The notes under the pieces were generated by a model. It saw nothing but the letters and a program-made list of their open reading frames with translations, did no database searches and was not told the DNA's origin. A program made the position numbers and the translations under genes. 64,000 nucleotides of DNA, from NCBI GenBank assembly GCA_949361645.1, contig OX442421.1, positions 1,018,501 through 1,082,500 of the forward strand. The letters are read 5' to 3'. Origin of the DNA: Spongilla lacustris. Its lineage: Eukaryota > Porifera > Demospongiae > Spongillida > Spongillidae. Of this stretch, positions 57,444-64,000 are shown one piece after another. Position 1 is the first letter of the stretch. Every line of letters begins with the position of its first letter.

Positions 57444-58054
57444 TTAATGTTTAATCTCCAGGGAAAAATCCTTATTTAAGGATGTCATTATCCTTAAATA
57501 AGGATCGTCTTTTGCATTGCATACTTTTGCTAACCAAGCAAATTAGATAACATAAATGCTATTGGTCAATTGTATACTGATTAGCCTCCATAACAAACTT
57601 TAAATGATGTCAATATGATCAATGTCCATATTTTAAAACAGGGATGAAGTGGCACATCCTTTTTTAAGGATTGACACCATCCTTAAATAAGGATCACAAC
57701 AGTAGAGGTTATTGACCTCAAAAACCATAGTGGTTTTAAAACTCTTGATTTTCTCTGATAGTCAGTTAACCCAGCTATACTCACAACCTGATTCCTTGAA
57801 AAAATAACTTGTGGTTAATAAGTAATGAGCATTTACATCATAACACTTCAAAATTAAAATCAAGCGTGTATAATGACGCGTATGTGTACTGATGTAGATG
57901 CTATCTTCTGGTCAAACGCCAGCGTGGATGTATCGCTGAAACTAGTGCATGACCACGTGCACTACATGAGGTTGTGCTCCATTGAAAAGACTGAGTGTGC
58001 TTTCTATTCCTATCATTTCATGCATACAGTACCCGGGCATGAACAATGGTGGAT

Positions 58055-58090
<36 letters not shown>

Positions 58091-60465
58091 TGTAGGAAGC
58101 GTTGCCAATTCTTAGCCCCAATTAATCAGACTCGAGGGGACCACGTCATTGCCTAGGCCTACTGTTGCTGCCGCCATAGATGATGGAATTACGGTCACCC
58201 AGCTACACATGTATATATAGGCCTAGTGCATGGCCCGCCTACATGTACATCCCATCCATACTGAGGATCGAATTACATCCGTCGTTTTCTGTGGCTCTCT
58301 CGGTAACTACGCAGGGTTGCTTAGGTATAGCTTGACACTTTCGAGTGTATGCAATCACTGGCCGCGCCTCGGGCCGCACGGTACGTACAATGTACAATGT
58401 ACGTGAGTCGTGAGCCAGCGTACTAGTATTGCCGTGGATATTGTTCCACAGACGGGGCCATCTGATTCTGACAGTCTACATTCTACTCCTTCAGCTTTCA
58501 GAAACCTGCCCTTCCTTCGATTTGAGTTAACTGGCTCACTACTATATCGCCAATGGCAAATGGCGGCTTCGCCATAACGAGACTGTAATACCGGTTTTTG
58601 AACAAGTCAAACCTGTTGTAATCGCGGCATGCCACTGTGCAAAAAGTTTGTTATACGATAGTGTATATTTATGCGTATATTTGAGGAATGCGCAAAATAT
58701 AGCCTGTGCAGTATATTTGAAGTGTACGACCGCGTATATTTGAGAATACGCAAGTGTCAAATACGTCACAGTTTATATAAGCACACCTTCAAAATATACG
58801 ATAGTGTATTCTTAAGAGTATATTTGAATATACTATACTACTGCGTATATTTCATTCCATAAAATCCCACTGTTTACATAAGTATACCACAGAATTAATT
58901 CATGAGTTGTCAGACCCGTACCCGGACCCACGTGAGGTAAGAAGGTGTGTAGGCATCGAAGTCTGAAGAGGAGTGCTACTTTGCTTCTATTAATGCTGCT
59001 GGACGTCAAAGGTTAGCTATATACATGTATGTCTGCTTGGTGTACCCGTATATACGGCGGTAAATTTTGTGAGCGGTAGGCCGGGCGGCCCGGGCCCATG
59101 GTGCATGGCTATGGCCTATGCTAACTCGCCAGTTGAGTTTGGTCATGATCACATCGGATCCCAGTAAATGCTACAATGGAAGCAGTAGAATGCCTACACA
59201 GTAGACCTCTATTGGACCCCTGTACAAATGTTTCATGGCTGTTTCGAGCTGGACAATTAGTTTGATAATTAGAGCGTTACGGTATATGATTTACAAATGA
59301 TGGCGGATAGCCTCATTATCGCTATGCAATGTTTAACAGCATGGCTTGCTTGAAGCTTACACCTGGTGCTATTATACGCTGATGCATTAGTACCACAATC
59401 ATTTCTCTATAACACACACATGTGAACTATTAATACTACGCTTTCCAATAATACATTGGCCTCGTTTTCATAAGCATACGCCGTTACGTCATCTCGAGCA
59501 TGTGTTAAAAAAGCGCGAGTTGCATCGAGCCGCCAATTTTCCCACTGTTAAATTCGACATAGAGGCAATGTTAACACTTCAGGTGAAAGGTGTATGTCAT
59601 TAACTAAGTGCGGCCGGCACTTTTCGGCCTAAACAGTCTGCTTGTTTTCTATGAATAATGATGCGGAGTTGTATAGGTTGAATGGATTCCCACCACCACC
59701 AAGGTCAGTTGCACTGCAGAGGGTGCATGACTGAAGGGGAAACTAAAAGGACACCACATAACAGTGTGAGGCATATACTCAGGCCTTGCAGAAGGTGTTT
59801 AGTATGGCATTTTGAACTGAGGAGGATGCAATGGTGTACCCACAAAGCTTTTGTAGCTCCTGCAAGGATTCCCTTTAAAAGGCAGCTGTACCATGTGTGA
59901 CTGCATTTCAGTGGCAAACACATAGGAGTTAATCTTGCATGGTGAGATGTTTGCACCCGGACCCAATATGATGGCATTCAAATTAAAATGTATTTAAATT
60001 CATACATATATAAGGTATGAACACTTCATATCCACTCAGCAAGTGGGAAGGCCATCCAATATCATTCACACAGCTAAAGATGGTGTTAGTACACTGACAT
60101 CATTTACCCCCTACCCGCTGTAAGCGCTGTTTTGAATTTGTCAGATCTCTGTGCCTGAACGTTCTCAACCTGCCCCTGCACAGTGTGTCAGCAGAGGTAC
60201 AGTGTCCCTGTTGTTATGACACAGCACAGCTGCATCATAACCCTGCTTCCACCTTGGGATTGAACATCTCGGGCAATATATTCATCAATTTTGCAGCCTG
60301 TTCCAGGGACATCTAGGAAAACCATCTTCTACTGAGGAGAGGAGATGGTAGATGTCCTGAGACGCATGTCATCAACAAGTCCTTAGAACCTGTCCAACAC
60401 AAGGAAGAGCACGTGCACATGATTATCACTGACAGGATGACATCACATACAGAGAAGTCATAAGA

Positions 60466-60473
<8 letters not shown>

Positions 60474-60506
<33 letters not shown>

Positions 60507-60533
60507 ACACACATACACACACACACATACACA

Positions 60534-60592
<59 letters not shown>
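60474..60592. repeat. (CA)n microsatellite
   Basis: CA/TACA repeat about 120 bp long. It follows the dispersed repeat shared with 32300-32370. Confidence 0.97.
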
Positions 60593-60595
<3 letters not shown>

Positions 60596-60605
60596 ATTTC
60601 CCAAA

Positions 60606-60765
60606 GCCACTATCCCAGTATTAATGCATTTTCTTGACGACCACAATGTTGCTTGGGTACATAAGTGGTATGTTGGATTTGGTCTCCTTGGAAAACAAGG
60701 AGCAAATCCATATACATGTCAAATTCAATGCACCGGCAGCCAAGGACATATGCATCAATACAGGA
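60606..60765 (+). pseudogene. Transposase-like C-terminal motif, frameshifted
   Basis: One frame reads LMHFLDDHNVAWVHKWYVGFGLLGKQGA. One base over, the next frame reads IHIHVKFNAPAAKD. Together they resemble the H.LEDH...W...GFGLLGEQGAESIHA.FN block common in large transposon-encoded proteins of cnidarians and sponges (recognition from memory). The frame change and lack of flanking domains make it a relic, plausibly of the CACTG element's own transposase. Confidence 0.45.
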
Positions 60766-61099
60766 AAAGTTGCAGTATTACCAGTGTGTAATGTAGGAAT
60801 ATCACAAAATATCGCAGCAATACCAGTAGTAACAAAAAGACGCATATATGTATCACCTATGCTATACATGGTATGAAAAATCACTTTTTATATGAGTCAA
60901 ATCACCTATGTTTGATGACTTGTAGCGCTGTCATTTCTGCAGGCCGCACTTAGTTGTTTGGCTTTCAAGGTAGCCTCCGCTCTCCACCATTTATCCACGT
61001 CTTGTTTTCATCCAGGAAAATTGGCGGTAGTCTAGTGTTCCGATCTTTGTGAAGGATATCTAATCGCGGTACTCTCGTGGCGAGCGCTATAGCTAACAG

Positions 61100-62120
61100 A
61101 CGGTACAGAGTTGTGCCTTGCAATTCACACGAAGGATAGAAAAATGGTATGTGTACGCTAAAATGGCTTTTAAATGGCGGGACTACAAGTGCAGTCCTTA
61201 TATAGCTCGAAGATACAAAGTCCTTGTTGAGGTCATGTTTGATGATGTAATCGTTTCAATATTTCAGGGCGTAGGTCTTATTGTCCAACGTTGAATGGGC
61301 CTGAAACAGCCGTGGTTTGTGTAGTACGATACAAAAGTGCTCCAATTAGAAATGTGGTTAAATAACCGTGCATGTGATTTGTAGATTTTAGGCGGGCTAT
61401 TTTATGGTTGTGTTGCTTTTGGTATGAACAGACAGAAGGACTTTAAGAATCGCGCTGAGATCAGGGCTTTGATCGTTAAATGGCAATAGTTCGTCTTTCC
61501 AGAGTGTACAACTGAGTTACCGCCGGTATGTGTTGCAGTTGCTAAAGAATGAATTCACCTTTCTCTGTTGGCAAGTGTCCTAAGTGTTCTCGTTCGGTTG
61601 AACAACCGAAATGATAGAACAACAGGCACAATGGAGCGCGATATAAAAAGGTATAGGCCTATTCATTGTTGTGTTTTGCTAAGGTTTTTTTTTTAAACTT
61701 GCAGACTCCGACCGGACGGTACGGTAAGTGTTAACCCGCACTGTTCCATTGTTTTAAGTCAAACATCGGAGATAGGAGACAAGAAAGGTAAGCATATCAC
61801 TTACCCGATAATGTATCTGTTGCTTTATATATAGAATCATGTATAAACAGAACGAGGATATGATATGTGGTGAGTGAAATATTTTTTTTTACGATATGAA
61901 TTTATTGTTCGTATTCTGTACAGGTGCCTTGGATCAAATATATGCAGATTGCCGCCTCGGACTGTTAGTTTGTTGTTTTGTTGTACATGTGCAAAATGAT
62001 TAAAAATTCAAATTGACTAAACTGGATCGGGAACGAGGGGTGGGATCACTTAGTATACGGTGACCGACAACGTAGCCACAAAGTGAATTCAACGGTTTGC
62101 TAAGCAACCACAAATGTCGC
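61100..62120. other. Non-coding interior of the CACTG element
   Basis: No ORF or domain recognised. Some short donor- and acceptor-like signals exist, but no coding frame connects them. Confidence 0.4.
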
Positions 62121-63325
62121 GTGATCGGTTATATTTGAATATACGCACCTGCGTATATGGTTCTATACGCTGGTGTGTATATTTAAGGTGTATATTCAAA
62201 TATACGCTATAGAATACGCTATCGTATAACAAAGTTTTTGCACAGTGGCAGTAACGCTAATCTGCCTTATCTTGAATCTAGTTAATCACAAATCTAAAAT
62301 AAAGCACCAAGTGTGCATCATTCTCTTAGAAAGTGGTCATCATCCTTATTTAAGGATGGCCATCCTTAAATAAGGATTCCGGGAGATTAAACATTAATTC
62401 TGTTTCTTTCATGTATATGTTATACATGTAAAGAACAGTACAAGTCGTTTCTGCTGTTAAAGTAAAATAAAGCTGGCCAATGGTCAGCATTTTGCTTCCA
62501 GATTTTTTTTTTTACTTTTGGGAGGAGGGGGGGGGGGGGGCGGGGGGGAATGGCTAGCCATTGAAATCCAAACCCCTGCATACTGAGTTGTGTATTATAA
62601 TGCCGGTAAGCTTAGTGCGATAATGTTGCCATGATAATCGCATGACTGTGTTTTATTTGTGCATCAAACAGAGTACTGAAATCGGAATGGGCTGTACACC
62701 TGGTCCAACTACAGTTGCATGAGAGATGTCTGGTCTAACACACTACGTATACCCAATGGCAACAGCCCTCTCAATTCATCAGCACATACGACACCCAGGG
62801 ACTGGACATGTTCGTACCGCTGGCAATGAAGGCAGAATATAACCTTACGCGTTGCGCATGTAGTAGGGTCGAACCATCTTTTCTCCAGCCCTTATTGTCG
62901 TCGCTGGTATGCAGTTATCCTAGTTCACGAGTCAACCTTGCGTGTTTTTTGGAGGGAGGAGGGGGGGGATCTGTTTTAGACATGCAGAGTCTTGCCAAGG
63001 ATGCCGCGCTGTGTCACACGTACTTGGATGCATTTCTAATAAACAAACAGAAGATAGAAACAAAGTTTTCATGCAGTTTCCAACACGCATATACCTTACA
63101 GCTGCTCTCAACTTTGTTACAACGCACTGCAAGTGATAAGACGGCCTCCCCACTTGTTCTATTTATAGAACGCTTCCCGTGTCCCTCCGTAAAACGTGTA
63201 AAAAAATATATATAATACGAAAAATATATATTTTTTTACCGTAAGCATCGTTAGCGAAAAAAAAGGATGATTTGGTAAAATACAAATGAGCATAATTATG
63301 GCGGGGTTCACCTCCCATATAGGTC

Positions 63326-64000
63326 TACCAATATCATTTGTTGTCCGGCATTGCAGTGTACAATGTAATGTTCTTGCTTTTTAAAAAACGTATTTATGTT
63401 CATATAATTTGTTCCATAAGCGCAAACCATCAGTTGGAGTATAAAACCTTTGGATTTGCGTATTAAAATCATTGATGGTGACTCAGCGCAATTTTTGGAA
63501 GGGCACGAGCCGGCGTGCCCCAGGTCACACTTAGTAAATATACAACGAGAACTACGACCTTTCTTGTTCTCTTAAAGTAAACGGTTTCACATCTTAAACA
63601 AAACATGAAAATGATCTAGCTGCAGTACGCACGACCAACACGCTCAACTATTACGACGCCATTGTTGTTTTTGTTGGCCACACGACTGGTTGAATCGCGA
63701 TTTCCTTTTATACGGAAACTCCGCCTTTAACATTTTCCCCCTCGAGTTATGGCCACCCCGGACCTGAGATGAATACTCTTATGTACAGCATTTGAAAATA
63801 AGGTACACATTTCAAGATAAATAAAACCATTTGCATTTGGTTTAAACTTTAATCTTATTCATTTTTTAATCTTTTTCGAGGATTAAACATTAAACTCAAA
63901 TTTTGTAGTTTAAATTTTAGATTAAAGTTTAACCTGTATAAATTTTAATCCTCAGGATTAAATCGTTTTTGATTGTGGTTTAATCTTCTATAGATTAAAT
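63326..64000. other. Right flank of the palindromic element; dispersed repeats
   Basis: 63326 onwards would have directly followed the chimeric gene before the insertion. It contains the repeat shared with 21085-21235 (63430-63522), the repeat shared inverted with 3722-3803 (63543-63617), and from 63840 a cluster of GATTAAA / TTTAATC words, perhaps the end of another element. No gene. Confidence 0.6.

Larger units (their letters stand above)
58633..62247. mobile_element. Second CACTG-ended (EnSpm/CACTA-like) element
   Basis: Ends CACTGTGCAAAAAGTTTGTT and its near-perfect complement, flanked by GC (2 bp). Both subterminal regions (58655-58860, 62130-62225) are packed with short TATACG / GCGTATATTTGAA repeats in both orientations, as is usual for CACTA elements. 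The interior holds a broken transposase-like fragment, a CA repeat and host-like non-coding DNA. Confidence 0.85.
57448..62393. mobile_element. TTAA-flanked DNA transposon (piggyBac/Kolobok-type target)
   Basis: Perfect 12-bp terminal repeats TGTTTAATCTCC / GGAGATTAAACA are flanked by TTAA on both sides (57444-57447, 62394-62397). The left arm of the host palindrome shows the empty site (agaattaaagtaattctctc at 42138-42157). Just inside each end is a strong ATCCTTATTTAAGGAT / ATCCTTAAATAAGGAT hairpin; another pair lies at 57656-57695. Without the nested CACTG element it is about 1.3 kb and non-coding. A 35-base G tract occupies 58055-58089. Confidence 0.9.
41225..63319. mobile_element. 22-kb palindromic element with nested insertions, 6-bp target duplication
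   Basis: Both ends start TATGGGAGGTGAACCCCGCC (reverse complements of each other), flanked by TAGGTC at 41219-41224 and 63320-63325. From each end the two sides mirror each other: 41225-42704 plus 47643-48330 pairs with 62398-63319 plus 56200-57443, and 49600-50215 pairs with 55800-56190. Three interruptions are later insertions (42705-47642, 51973-53909, 57448-62393). Without them about 10.3 kb remain. 48015-49970 and 53913-55820 are direct duplicates, so the core looks like two palindromic units fused head to tail. The superfamily is not recognised; 6-bp duplications occur in Maverick/Polinton, but none of their genes is seen. Confidence 0.8.

Noticed and set aside
60110..60310. Possible TRIM RING fragment near VQCPCCYD
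   Set aside because: Only a few cysteines fit and frames change; weaker than the relic at 16598.
41225..63319. Maverick/Polinton
   Set aside because: 6-bp duplication fits, but no polymerase B, integrase, ATPase or capsid genes are seen, and the ends do not start AG.

Overview
This is a 64-kb piece of nuclear DNA from an animal. Coding information is split by GT-AG introns, many only 48-140 nt long. The recognisable host domains are animal ones: Ig-like/FN3 receptor, nidogen NIDO, CPEB ZZ zinc finger, TRIM-type RING, receptor tyrosine phosphatase, ATP9-type flippase and INCENP IN-box. Short introns, receptor architecture and a very heavy load of palindromic and foldback repeats suggest a sponge or another early-branching invertebrate. 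That is inference, not proof. No rRNA, tRNA or CRISPR was seen.

Layout. 1-3.5 kb: a ~300-bp tandem repeat, then a minus-strand SET-like gene whose intron is a TGTA microsatellite. 3.9-4.9 and 14.9-15.9 kb: two inverted copies of a ~1-kb foldback element with a small basic ORF and a near-perfect long hairpin. 4.9-5.4 kb: two exons of an unrecognised gene. 7.4-8.2 and 26.9-28.0 kb: two other long inverted repeats. 9.1-10.1 kb: an LTR and gag of a truncated Ty3/gypsy-like element. 11.2-12.7 kb: a decayed hAT element with perfect 8-bp target duplication, beside and containing two tiny palindromic elements with 9-bp duplications. 10-36 kb also holds broken host gene pieces: CPEB ZZ, TRIM RING, NIDO, PTP and receptor tails. 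30-31 kb is a 1-kb polypyrimidine tract. 34-36 kb is a secreted/receptor-like Ig-FN3-FN3-TM gene with one frame break.

36.9-41.2 kb holds the most striking gene: an 11-exon, phase-consistent gene in which the first third of an ATP9-type P4-ATPase is fused in frame to the Aurora-binding IN-box of INCENP.

41.2-63.3 kb is a 22-kb nested block. An outer palindromic element with terminal inverted repeats and a 6-bp target duplication begins 17 bp after that gene's stop codon. Into it were inserted an intact, young Ty3/gypsy element with integrase upstream of reverse transcriptase (Gmr1-like order; 4-bp duplication), a CACTG-ended element carrying an intact 8-exon, 353-residue gene (3-bp duplication, empty sites present in the window), and a TTAA-flanked element that itself received a second CACTG-ended element. 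Removing the insertions leaves about 10.3 kb of mirror-symmetric, partly duplicated sequence.

Splice sites, phases, target duplications and palindromes were read by eye. Family assignments rest on motif recognition; no database search was run.
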